A DNA stretch of 64,000 nt from an uncultured Pelagibacteraceae bacterium. GTDB lineage: Bacteria > Pseudomonadota > Alphaproteobacteria > Pelagibacterales > Pelagibacteraceae. The notes below the pieces were generated by a model, which worked only from the letters and a program-made list of their open reading frames with translations, made no database searches and was not told the DNA's origin. The DNA lies in the NCBI GenBank assembly GCA_902578935.1, contig CACHEU010000001.1, positions 248,001 to 312,000 of the forward strand, written 5' to 3'. A program made the position numbers and the translations under genes. Position 1 is the first letter of the stretch. The number at the start of each line of letters is the position of its first letter. Shown here piece by piece: positions 37,069 to 45,985 of this stretch.

Positions 37069-37533
37069 ATGTTTTTGTCGAATTACGAGAACAAGTTAGA
37101 CAAAAAAGGAAGGGTGTCCGTGCCATCTAGTTTTAGAGCTTATCTAAATTCTATGGGATATAACGGATTTGTCACTTATCCTTCTTTTAATCATGCTGCC
37201 CTAGATGGTTGTGCTCAAGATAGGATTGAAAAGCTTTCAGAAAGCATAGATTCACTTGGACCGTTTGAAGACAAAAGAGATTATTTTGCAGTCTCAGTTC
37301 TCTCAGAGAGCATAAGTTTAAATTTTGATAGCGAAGGAAGAGTATCAATTCCAGAAAAATTATTAAGGCACGCCAAAATTAAATCAAACATTGTTTTTGT
37401 AGGGTTAGGAAAAGTTTTTCAAATGTGGGATCCTAGTTCGTTTGAAAAATTCAAATCAGTTGCAAGAAAGAAGTCTTATATTAATAGATCAGCTTTAAGA
37501 TGGGACAATAAATTTAAAAAGGAGGGAGTATGA
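37069..37533 (+). CDS. mraZ: Transcriptional regulator MraZ
   Basis: 154 aa, usual length. Two SpoVT-AbrB-like repeats begin MFLSNYENKLDKKGRVSVPS and LNFDSEGRVSIPEKLLRHAK, each with the DxxGR core that contacts DNA. MraZ forms a ring that binds TGGGN repeats and represses its own operon. The start is fixed by homology; an out-of-frame ATG at 37062 lies between the AAGGAG (37052-37057) and the true start. The last codons overlap ftsZ (ATGA), coupling the two. Confidence 0.97.
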   Translation: MFLSNYENKLDKKGRVSVPSSFRAYLNSMGYNGFVTYPSFNHAALDGCAQDRIEKLSESIDSLGPFEDKRDYFAVSVLSESISLNFDSEGRVSIPEKLLRHAKIKSNIVFVGLGKVFQMWDPSSFEKFKSVARKKSYINRSALRWDNKFKKEGV

Positions 37534-38996
37534 CAATTAATATTGGCGGCGGAGAATTAAAGGAATTAAAGCCTAGGATTTTGGTAATGGGCATAGGAGG
37601 AGCAGGAGGGAATGCAATTAATGCAATGATTCAAGATGGCATGCAAGGAGTTGAATTTGTAGCTGTAAATACTGATGCTCAAGATTTAAAGGTAAACAAA
37701 GCAGATGCTAAAATTCAAATTGGAATGAATTTAACAAAAGGACTTGGTGCTGGAGCAAAACATGATATTGGCCAAGCAGCTGCCGACGAATCTTTAAACG
37801 AAATAGTTACTTATTTACAAGGAGCTAATATGGTTTTTATTACTGCTGGAATGGGCGGTGGAACAGGAACTGGAGCCTCTCATGTTATTGCAAGAGCAGC
37901 TAAAGAACTAAATATATTAACAGTTGGCGTAATCACTCTGCCGTTTTCTTATGAGGGACCAAAGAGAATGAGAAGAGCTGTTGATGGATGGGAAAAATTA
38001 AAAAAACATTTGGATGCATCAATTGTTGTTCCCAATCAAAATCTTTTTAAAATTGCGAATGAAACCACAACCTTTGAAAAATCTTTTTCTTTATCAAACG
38101 ATGTTTTAAAACATGGTGTTCGAAGTGTAACTGACCTAATGGTCAGACCTGGACTAATCAATCTGGATTTTGCTGATGTTGAAACAGTAATGAGCTCTAT
38201 GGGTAAAGCCATGATGGGAACTGGTGAAGCAGAGGGCGAAAATAGAGCTATAGCTGCAACTGAGTTGGCCTTAAACAATCCTTTAATAGACGACTATTCT
38301 TTAAAAGGTGCCAAAGGATTGCTTGTTAATATAACCGGCGGAGAAGATATCAAACTATTCGAAGTCGATCAGGCTGTAAATAAAATCAGAGCGGAAGTTG
38401 ATCCAGAAGCAGAACTTATTTTTGGAGCAATAAAAGATGAAAACTTAAATGGAAAAATGAGAGTATCTATTGTAGCTACAGCACTTGATGGAGAAGCTCC
38501 AGAATCAAAATCAGTAACAAGCAATGTTCACAGAATACATACTAGAAACTCCGGATATTCAGAAAATGTTGCCAACAATGTAAGCATGCCAACAATCCCA
38601 GATTTAGGATCTATTCAGGGCGCAACAGCTTTAAAATTGGATGAGGAAGTTAAAGAAGATAGAAATCTACAAAAACAAGATGATTTAATTTCTGGTGTTT
38701 CATTAGATAACGCTGCTTATTTTGAAAATAATTTGAATCAGGATCAAAATCATACAACAAAAGAGGAAGAGCAAGAAGAAGTTGTGATTGATGATATTTC
38801 TATTTATGAAGAAAAACCCCAAGATAATCTAGAGATACATTCCTCAGAATCAAACAATGCTCAGGATGAAATTTCCCCCCAATTATTTTCTGATGAGGGA
38901 ACTCTTGATACCTCATCAGAAGATAAGAACGACGAAGTCTTAAAAGAAGAAGAGGATTTTGAAATACCGGCATTTTTGCGTAAACAGAAATTCTAA
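37530..38996 (+). CDS. ftsZ: Cell division protein FtsZ
   Basis: 488 aa. The tubulin-signature loop GGGTGTG is at 109-115, the T7 loop NLDFAD at 211-216, and the C-terminal conserved peptide EIPAFLRKQKF ends the protein. The GTPase core stops at about 325; a long acidic linker (about 330-475) follows, similar in length to other alphaproteobacterial FtsZ. It polymerises into the Z ring. A strong GGAGGGAG precedes the ATG, which overlaps the mraZ stop (ATGA). Position between mraZ and rsmH is unusual; ftsZ normally follows ftsA. Confidence 0.98.
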   Translation: MTINIGGGELKELKPRILVMGIGGAGGNAINAMIQDGMQGVEFVAVNTDAQDLKVNKADAKIQIGMNLTKGLGAGAKHDIGQAAADESLNEIVTYLQGANMVFITAGMGGGTGTGASHVIARAAKELNILTVGVITLPFSYEGPKRMRRAVDGWEKLKKHLDASIVVPNQNLFKIANETTTFEKSFSLSNDVLKHGVRSVTDLMVRPGLINLDFADVETVMSSMGKAMMGTGEAEGENRAIAATELALNNPLIDDYSLKGAKGLLVNITGGEDIKLFEVDQAVNKIRAEVDPEAELIFGAIKDENLNGKMRVSIVATALDGEAPESKSVTSNVHRIHTRNSGYSENVANNVSMPTIPDLGSIQGATALKLDEEVKEDRNLQKQDDLISGVSLDNAAYFENNLNQDQNHTTKEEEQEEVVIDDISIYEEKPQDNLEIHSSESNNAQDEISPQLFSDEGTLDTSSEDKNDEVLKEEEDFEIPAFLRKQKF

Positions 38997-39010
38997 TTTC
39001 GGAATAATAG

Positions 39011-40024
39011 ATGAAAGATATTTCATCGCTGAGAGCCTTGCCACATTATCCAGTAATGTTAGAGCAGGTCTTAGAAGTTTGCCAACCTGAGAAGGGTGGG
39101 CTGTTTGTTGACTGCACTTTTGGTTCTGGCGGATATAGTAACGCTATACTCTCTTTTCCAAAAACAAAAGTTATTGCCCTAGATCGAGACTCTAATACTC
39201 AACAATATGTTAGTAAGATGAAAAAAAAATATAAGGATCGTTTTATTTTTCATAACTCAAAATTCAGTGAACTTGATAGGGTTATTAATAAAAACACTAA
39301 GATCGACTCTATAATTTTTGATCTTGGGCTTTCTTCATTACAGATCTCAAACTTAAAAAGAGGTTTTTCTTTTAACTCAAAAGGTAAGCCAGACATGCGT
39401 ATGGGGTTAAATTCAATTAGTGCACAAGAAGTTTTAAACAATTTAGGTTTAGAAACTCTTAGAGATATTCTCAGATTTTTTGGTGAAGAAAAAGAAGCTT
39501 TTAGAATTGCTTCTAACATAGTTAAACAAAGAGACAAGAAGCCAATTGCATCCATACCTGATTTGGTAAATATAGTTAGAAGAAGTAAGAAAAGAGATTT
39601 CAAAAAAAAAATTAACATTTCGACACAAACCTTTCAGGCAATAAGGATTTTTGTTAACAAAGAAATTTTCGAGCTAATTGAAGGTTTAATAAATGCCACC
39701 AAACTGTTAAAGGAAGGTGGAAAAATAATTGTCATAACCTTTCATTCTATCGAAGATAAAATAGTTAAGTTTTTTTTTACTAATTTTTCAAGAAACAAAT
39801 CCAGGGGCTCAAGATATTATCCAGATACAGATCAAAAAAAAATTTTATTTGAAAATTATAAAAATAAAATAATCCGACCAAATAGCTATGAAATAGAGAA
39901 TAATAATCCTTCAAGGTCAGCAAAATTGAGATTTGTTACAAGAGGTAAAGATAATTTTTTTTATCCAATAGATTTTAAAAACAAATTTTTTCACTATTTA
40001 GAATTGGAAAATAGACATGTTTAA
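39011..40024 (+). CDS. rsmH: 16S rRNA (cytosine-1402-N4)-methyltransferase RsmH (MraW)
   Basis: 337 aa. Signatures: LPHYPVMLEQVLEVCQP, SAM motif DCTFGSGGYSNAIL, DRDSNTQQYV, DSIIFDLGLSSLQIS, KPDMRMG, and ITFHSIEDKIVKFFF near the end. It methylates N4 of C1402 in the ribosomal P site. It follows ftsZ by 14 bp and overlaps ftsL by 8 bp. Confidence 0.97.
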   Translation: MKDISSLRALPHYPVMLEQVLEVCQPEKGGLFVDCTFGSGGYSNAILSFPKTKVIALDRDSNTQQYVSKMKKKYKDRFIFHNSKFSELDRVINKNTKIDSIIFDLGLSSLQISNLKRGFSFNSKGKPDMRMGLNSISAQEVLNNLGLETLRDILRFFGEEKEAFRIASNIVKQRDKKPIASIPDLVNIVRRSKKRDFKKKINISTQTFQAIRIFVNKEIFELIEGLINATKLLKEGGKIIVITFHSIEDKIVKFFFTNFSRNKSRGSRYYPDTDQKKILFENYKNKIIRPNSYEIENNNPSRSAKLRFVTRGKDNFFYPIDFKNKFFHYLELENRHV

Positions 40025-40337
40025 AAAATCAGTAATTATTTCATTGTCCGTTTTTTTTATTTTAATGATTTTTACATCTATTATTAAGAATAATACAAGG
40101 AATATTGAAAAAAATATTGAAAAACTAGGAGAAGAAATTTCTATTTTAGAAAAAGAACTAGCAGACGCACAGATTGATTTTATATATCTTTCGACACCAG
40201 AAAGACTAAGAAAAAAGCTTGCTGATTTAACCAACACAAAATATTTTAGTTACGATTATTCAAGGATCTTTTTATCTACCAAAGATTTTATCAGGTATAC
40301 ATCACAAGAAACAAAAAGTTTTAAAATAAAAAAATAA
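40017..40337 (+). CDS. ftsL: Cell division protein FtsL-like
   Basis: 106 aa bitopic protein: short N-terminus, one transmembrane helix (about 5-23, VIISLSVFFILMIFTSII), then a periplasmic coiled coil (NIEKNIEKLGEEISILEKEL) and a tail. FtsL sequences diverge strongly, so the call rests on size, topology, coiled coil (ending STPERLRKKLADL, as in FtsL) and its place between rsmH and ftsI. It scaffolds FtsB/FtsQ and activates FtsWI septal synthesis. Confidence 0.85.
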   Translation: MFKKSVIISLSVFFILMIFTSIIKNNTRNIEKNIEKLGEEISILEKELADAQIDFIYLSTPERLRKKLADLTNTKYFSYDYSRIFLSTKDFIRYTSQETKSFKIKK

Positions 40338-40338
40338 A

Positions 40339-42078
40339 ATGAGCAAAAAAAAGAATAAAAAGATGAATCAAAAGAGCTTTTATTTTGAGGATTATAATTA
40401 TTACTCTAAAGGCCGATCAAACAATAAGAGCAGAGCGAATATAAGCGAGGATAGAATTTACTTACTTTTTTTTGTCTTTTTTTGTTTAATTTCTATATTT
40501 GCAATTAAAATTTTTGCAACTTCCTTGCAAGACACAAATTTTAAAAATACCCAAAACTATTATAGCTCTGTTTTTAAACCGCTGAGAAGTGATATAACTG
40601 ATAGAAATGGAGAGATACTTGCAAAAAATGTCAGAGTTTATCACGCCGCTATAAAACCAAATTTAATTAATAACAAGAAAAATTTTATATTAAAATTACA
40701 ACTACTTTATCCCAAAATAGATATAAAAATTATTAAAAAAAATTTAGAAAAAAATAAATATTTTTATCTAAAAAAGAATATTACCGAGAAAGAAAGAGCA
40801 AAATTATGGTCTCTAGGAGAAAAAGGCTTGTTGTTTGAAACAACACAAACCAGAATATATCCGCACAAGAATTTATTTAGCCATGTTATTGGACAGACTG
40901 ATATGGACAACAAAGGTATCTCCGGAATTGAAAAATCTTTTAATAGAGAATTGTGGTCACATAACAAGCCAATAATAATGACATTAGATGCAAATCTTCA
41001 GTTTTTAATTAGGGAAGAATTAATTAAATTTCAAAAAATTTTTAGCAGCGCTGGTAGCGCAGCAATTTTAATGGATATACATAATGGCGAAATACTTTCT
41101 ATGATTTCCTTACCCGACTTTGACATAAATAAAAGAGAAACAATAGATGATGCAAACTATATAAACAGAGCTACCAAAGGTGTTTATGAACTTGGATCAG
41201 TTTTTAAAACATTTACATTAGCCGGGGCTTTAAATGAAGGCATAGTAGAAACCAATACAGAATTCAAAAATCTTCCAAAAAATATTACATGTGCAGGAAG
41301 ACCTATAGGAGAATACGATGACAAAATTCCATCCGATTTAACAGCCGAACAAATTTTAATTAGATCAGGCAATATTGGTTCAGTTAGGATTGCTCAGAAA
41401 ATTGGAACAGAAAAAATGAGAAACTTTCTCCAAAATATTGGTGTATTGAGCAAAATAGAATTTGATATAGAAGAGGTTGGAGAGCCAGTACCTTTTAGAT
41501 GGGGTAAGTGCAAATTAGCAACGACATCTTTTGGTCACGGGATTACAACAACACTTCTTCAACTTGCTAAAGGTTACTCCATTATATCCAATGGTGGTTT
41601 TGATATAAAACCGATGTTAATAAAAAGAGAAATTAAAGAAAATAAAAAATATAGAATTTTAAATAAAGAGGTATCAGAAAAGATAAACCCAATTTTAAGA
41701 AAAATTGTATCAACAAAGGAGGGCACAGCTAATTTTGCAAATATTAATGGATACGAGGTTGGAGGAAAAACAGGTACAGCCCAAAAATCATTTAATGGAA
41801 TTTACTCAAAAAACAAAATTAATACATTTGTTGCTGTTTTTCCCACTTCAAAACCAAAATACGTTTTATCAGTATTGCTGGATGATCCACAACTAAGCAA
41901 AGACTATATCTACCACTATAAAGATGGAAGTGGATGGAAATATAAAGGAACTCCTTATAATACAGCTGGATGGACGTCAGTAGAAGTTGCGGGCAAAATT
42001 ATAGAAAAAATTGGACCTATTTTAGCCATAAATAGAATTGATTTTTATGACAACTATGTTGTTAAAAAATCTTATTAG
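40339..42078 (+). CDS. ftsI: Peptidoglycan D,D-transpeptidase FtsI (PBP3)
   Basis: 579 aa class B penicillin-binding protein. Cytoplasmic basic tail, one TM helix (about 40-62), pedestal domain with SDITDRNGEILAKNV, then the transpeptidase with S287-V-F-K290 (SxxK), S343-G-N345 (SxN) and K477-T-G479 (KTG). It crosslinks septal peptidoglycan with FtsW and is the beta-lactam target. It starts 1 bp after ftsL, and its end overlaps the murE-murF start. Confidence 0.98.
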   Translation: MSKKKNKKMNQKSFYFEDYNYYSKGRSNNKSRANISEDRIYLLFFVFFCLISIFAIKIFATSLQDTNFKNTQNYYSSVFKPLRSDITDRNGEILAKNVRVYHAAIKPNLINNKKNFILKLQLLYPKIDIKIIKKNLEKNKYFYLKKNITEKERAKLWSLGEKGLLFETTQTRIYPHKNLFSHVIGQTDMDNKGISGIEKSFNRELWSHNKPIIMTLDANLQFLIREELIKFQKIFSSAGSAAILMDIHNGEILSMISLPDFDINKRETIDDANYINRATKGVYELGSVFKTFTLAGALNEGIVETNTEFKNLPKNITCAGRPIGEYDDKIPSDLTAEQILIRSGNIGSVRIAQKIGTEKMRNFLQNIGVLSKIEFDIEEVGEPVPFRWGKCKLATTSFGHGITTTLLQLAKGYSIISNGGFDIKPMLIKREIKENKKYRILNKEVSEKINPILRKIVSTKEGTANFANINGYEVGGKTGTAQKSFNGIYSKNKINTFVAVFPTSKPKYVLSVLLDDPQLSKDYIYHYKDGSGWKYKGTPYNTAGWTSVEVAGKIIEKIGPILAINRIDFYDNYVVKKSY

Positions 42079-44890
42079 CAATCTAAAGCCTGAAGTTGGC
42101 GCACTCAAAATCAAGGGCATTTCTTTTGATAGTAGAAGTATAAAAAAAGGAGATTTATTTGTTTCCATCAAAGGTAACAAGTTCGATGGGAATGATTATA
42201 TTAGACAAGCCACTTCCAAGGGAGCTAAGGTAATAGTTCATTCTCGCCCAGTAAAAAAAAATACAAAAGCAACATTTATAAAGTTTAAGGATTCTAGAAA
42301 TATTCTTGCAAGGTTGAGTACAAAATATTACAAAAATAAGCCAAAAAATATAATTGCGGTGACAGGAACGAACGGCAAAACTTCGGTAGCAGATTTTTTT
42401 TACCAAATTTTTATGTTACAAAAGAAAAAATCTGGTTTCATAGGAACGCTTGGTTTCAGAAAAAATAAATCACTAAAACGGAGAAATTTAACTACTTTAG
42501 ATTCGTTGACCCTAAACAGGGATCTGAACGAAATGAAGAGAAGTGGTATAAATAATGTTATCATCGAGGCTTCTAGCCACGGATTAAAACAAAAAAGATT
42601 AGATTTTTTAAAAATTAAAGGTGGTATTTTTACAAATTTAAGCCACGACCATTTAGATTATCACAAAAACATGAAAGATTATCTTCAATCAAAGCTTTTG
42701 TTATTCAATGATCTTTTGAAAGAAAAGGGAACGATAATTACTGATACCGACATCAAACAATACGGGGCCATCAAAAAAATTAAAAGAAAAAGAAAATTAA
42801 AAATTTTTACTATTGGATCTAAAAGCAATATATTCGAAGTTTTAAATCATAAAGTTTTCAAAAACTTTCAGTTTTTGGAAGTTAAATACAATAACAAAAT
42901 ATATAAACTGAGAATTAATCTATATGGATCTATACAAATTAAAAATTTGTTAATGGCAATTTTAGCATCTAAGATTTGTGGTCTAAAAATCAAAAATATT
43001 TTCGGTAAAATCGAAAAAATTAAAAGTGTTGAAGGAAGATTGCAATTAATACGAACTTTGTCTAATCAGTCAAAAATATTTTTAGATTATGCGCATACTC
43101 CGGATGCGTTAAAAAATGCCATATTATCTTTAAGAGAACATTTTCAAAAAAAAATTACAGTTATTTTTGGGTGTGGTGGAGAAAGAGATAAAAGCAAACG
43201 AAGCTTAATGGGAAAAATTGCAAAAAAATATTGTGACAAAATTTATATTACAGATGACAACCCAAGAAACGAAAGTGCGAAAAAAATAAGAAACGATATT
43301 ATGAAGGGATTAAAAAAATCAACAGCCAAGGAGATTGGAAATAGAAAAAAAGCAATTCTTTATGCTTTAAAAAATTCTGATCCTCACGATGTAATTTTAA
43401 TTGCAGGAAAAGGACATGAGACTTATCAAGATCTAGGTAAAAGAAAAATTTTTTTAAGTGATAAAAATATTGTCAAAAGATTTAAAAATAAAAATATTTT
43501 TTCAGATAAAAAAAATAATGATCTAAAATATAACGGAATAATTTTAAAAAGAACTCTAAAAAATAAAAAAAATTATTTTTTTAATGGAGTTTCCATTAAC
43601 TCTAAAACGACAAAAAAAAACAATTTATTTGTTGCTATTAAAGGAAAAAAAAATGATGGTCATAATTTTTTAAATCAAGCAATAAAAAATGGTGCTAATT
43701 ATTGTGTAATATCTAAAACTATTAAAAAAAAATCAAAATTTATTCGTGTTACAGATACAATGAAATTTTTAAATCAATTAGCTAAAAATAAACGAGATTT
43801 ATCTTCAGCCAGATTTATAGCTGTTACAGGAAGTTCTGGCAAAACCACTGTTAAAACTATGCTTGGAAATTTATTAAACAAATACTCAAAAACTTATTTT
43901 TCACCAAAGTCATATAATAATCAATATGGAGTTCCACTGAGTATTTCAAATTTAAATCCGAATGATAATTTTGGAGTTTTTGAAGTTGGAATGAATAAAT
44001 TTAACGAAATTTACAAACTTTCAGCATTAGTAAAACCACATATTGGAATAATCACGAACGTTTCAGAAGCTCATTTGGAAAATTTTAGAAATATAAAAGA
44101 TATAGCTAAAGCAAAAAGTGAAATTATTTATAATATACAAAAAGGCGGAACGGTTATTTTAAATAGAGACGATAAATTCTTTGATTATTTTAGAAAAATT
44201 GCTGAAAAAAATAAAATAAAAGTTAGGTCTTTTGGTTATTCAAAAAAATCTGATGTTAAATTTGTTAGTTTGAAAAAAAAACAAGGCACTTTCTTTTTAA
44301 AATTATTTGTAGATAAAAAAAGGTTTTTCTTGAAAATAAATAATGGAAACAAGAGTTATATAATGAATATTTTGTCCAGCATTTCTACAATGAATGAATT
44401 AAATTTATCTTTATATAAAGTAAAAAATTTTTTCAAAAATCAAGCTCTTTTAAAAGGTAGAGGAAAAATTAATAAAATAAATAGATTTAACAAAAAGTTT
44501 TTTTTAATTGACGAGAGCTATAATGCCAATCCATTATCTGTAAAATCTGCAATTGAGAATTTTTCTGATATTCAAAAAAAAGGCAAAAAAAAATACTTTC
44601 TTTTTGGGGATATGTTGGAACTAGGTAGGAATTCACACATTTACCACAAAAAGATCTCTAAACTAATAAATAATAGTGATATTGATAAAACTTTCGTTTA
44701 TGGAAACAAAGCTTTCGAAACATACAGATTTTTGAAAAAACATAAAAGAGGAGAGGTGGTAAGAAATTTGCAATTATTTAAAAACAAGATAGCTAAAGTT
44801 TTAAAAAATGGAGATTTTTTGATGATTAAAGGTTCAAACGCAACAAAATTACATGAAATATCACAAGGACTTGTGGGAGGAGCAAAATAA
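42056..44890 (+). CDS. murEF: MurE-MurF fusion: UDP-MurNAc-tripeptide synthetase / D-Ala-D-Ala adding enzyme
   Basis: About 944 aa from the ATG at 42056 (ATG 42047 and TTG 42038 are in-frame alternatives). Residues about 1-480 are MurE: DSRSIKKGDLFVSIKG, P-loop GTNGKTS (104-110), SHDHLDYHK, YAHTPDAL, and DNPR (401-404), the motif selecting meso-diaminopimelate. From about 490 on it is MurF: NGVSINSKTTKKNNLFVAIKG-type start, P-loop GSSGKTT (592-598), EVGMNKFNEI, DESYNANP and FGDMLELG. Both active sites look intact, so one polypeptide should catalyse two successive cytoplasmic steps. No stop or restart signal interrupts the junction. Confidence 0.96.
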   Translation: MLLKNLISNLKPEVGALKIKGISFDSRSIKKGDLFVSIKGNKFDGNDYIRQATSKGAKVIVHSRPVKKNTKATFIKFKDSRNILARLSTKYYKNKPKNIIAVTGTNGKTSVADFFYQIFMLQKKKSGFIGTLGFRKNKSLKRRNLTTLDSLTLNRDLNEMKRSGINNVIIEASSHGLKQKRLDFLKIKGGIFTNLSHDHLDYHKNMKDYLQSKLLLFNDLLKEKGTIITDTDIKQYGAIKKIKRKRKLKIFTIGSKSNIFEVLNHKVFKNFQFLEVKYNNKIYKLRINLYGSIQIKNLLMAILASKICGLKIKNIFGKIEKIKSVEGRLQLIRTLSNQSKIFLDYAHTPDALKNAILSLREHFQKKITVIFGCGGERDKSKRSLMGKIAKKYCDKIYITDDNPRNESAKKIRNDIMKGLKKSTAKEIGNRKKAILYALKNSDPHDVILIAGKGHETYQDLGKRKIFLSDKNIVKRFKNKNIFSDKKNNDLKYNGIILKRTLKNKKNYFFNGVSINSKTTKKNNLFVAIKGKKNDGHNFLNQAIKNGANYCVISKTIKKKSKFIRVTDTMKFLNQLAKNKRDLSSARFIAVTGSSGKTTVKTMLGNLLNKYSKTYFSPKSYNNQYGVPLSISNLNPNDNFGVFEVGMNKFNEIYKLSALVKPHIGIITNVSEAHLENFRNIKDIAKAKSEIIYNIQKGGTVILNRDDKFFDYFRKIAEKNKIKVRSFGYSKKSDVKFVSLKKKQGTFFLKLFVDKKRFFLKINNGNKSYIMNILSSISTMNELNLSLYKVKNFFKNQALLKGRGKINKINRFNKKFFLIDESYNANPLSVKSAIENFSDIQKKGKKKYFLFGDMLELGRNSHIYHKKISKLINNSDIDKTFVYGNKAFETYRFLKKHKRGEVVRNLQLFKNKIAKVLKNGDFLMIKGSNATKLHEISQGLVGGAK

Positions 44891-45976
44891 ATGCTTTATA
44901 GTTTTTTAGTTTCACTAGTTGATACTTTTACTTTTTTAAATGTATTTAAATACATTACTTTTAGAATAGGTTTATCAGTTGTTACATCCCTAACCATTAT
45001 TTTTTTGATTGGAAATCCTTTAATAAAATATTTTTCAAAAAAACAAATTACTGGACCAATTAGACAGGATGGACCAATTGACCACATAGTAAAAAAAAGT
45101 GGAACACCAACTATGGGCGGACTAATGATATTGATTGGAATTATCACGAGTACTCTTATGTGGGCAGATCTAAACAATATTTATATATGGATAGTTCTTT
45201 TCGTTTGTACAAGTCTTGGTTTACTAGGCTTTATAGATGACTATCTAAAAATCAAATTTAAAAACTCCTCAGGAATCAATGCGAAAGTGAAATTTTTTGG
45301 ACAATTTCTAATTTCTTTATTTGCTATTTTAATGCTGGTTTACTTTACGGATCACCAAATTATATCAAACTTATACTTTCCTTTTTTTAAAAATCTTGTT
45401 TTGCATATGGGTTTATTTTTCATTCCTTTTGGTATTTTTGTAATTATTGGTTCTTCTAATGCAGTGAATTTAACAGATGGACTAGACGGGTTAGCTACCG
45501 TGCCGGTAATGTTGGTTGCTTTATCCTTTTCTTTAATTTGTTATTTGGTTGGAAACACAATTTTTTCAAACTACCTACAAATTCAGTATATCCCCGACGT
45601 TGGAGAGCTATCAATTTTTTGTGGCTCCATCGTGGGATCTTGTCTGGGTTTTCTTTGGTACAATGCCCCACCAGCTAAAATATTTATGGGTGACACTGGC
45701 TCATTATCTTTGGGCGGCTCTATAGCCTCAGTGGCTATAATAGTAAAACATGAAATTGTTCTTGCAATTGTAGGAGGCTTATTTGTTTTAGAAACGGTTT
45801 CGGTAATTGTTCAGGTAATTTCATTTAAATTAACGGGTAAAAGAGTATTCATGATGGCACCCATACATCACCATTTTGAAAAAAAAGGTTGGGCAGAGTC
45901 AACAGTGGTAATTAGGTTTTGGATAATTGCTATTATTTTGGCCCTGGTAGGTTTAGCTACATTAAAATTACGTTAA
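44891..45976 (+). CDS. mraY: Phospho-N-acetylmuramoyl-pentapeptide transferase
   Basis: 361 aa polytopic enzyme (about ten TM helices). Signatures: IRQDGPIDHIVKKSGTPTMG, DDYLKIKF (Asp pair), NLTDGLDGLA, FMGDTGSLSLGG and MMAPIHHHFEKKGW. It transfers phospho-MurNAc-pentapeptide to undecaprenyl phosphate, forming lipid I. It starts directly after the murE-murF stop. Confidence 0.98.
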   Translation: MLYSFLVSLVDTFTFLNVFKYITFRIGLSVVTSLTIIFLIGNPLIKYFSKKQITGPIRQDGPIDHIVKKSGTPTMGGLMILIGIITSTLMWADLNNIYIWIVLFVCTSLGLLGFIDDYLKIKFKNSSGINAKVKFFGQFLISLFAILMLVYFTDHQIISNLYFPFFKNLVLHMGLFFIPFGIFVIIGSSNAVNLTDGLDGLATVPVMLVALSFSLICYLVGNTIFSNYLQIQYIPDVGELSIFCGSIVGSCLGFLWYNAPPAKIFMGDTGSLSLGGSIASVAIIVKHEIVLAIVGGLFVLETVSVIVQVISFKLTGKRVFMMAPIHHHFEKKGWAESTVVIRFWIIAIILALVGLATLKLR

Positions 45977-45985
45977 TCAAAATTA

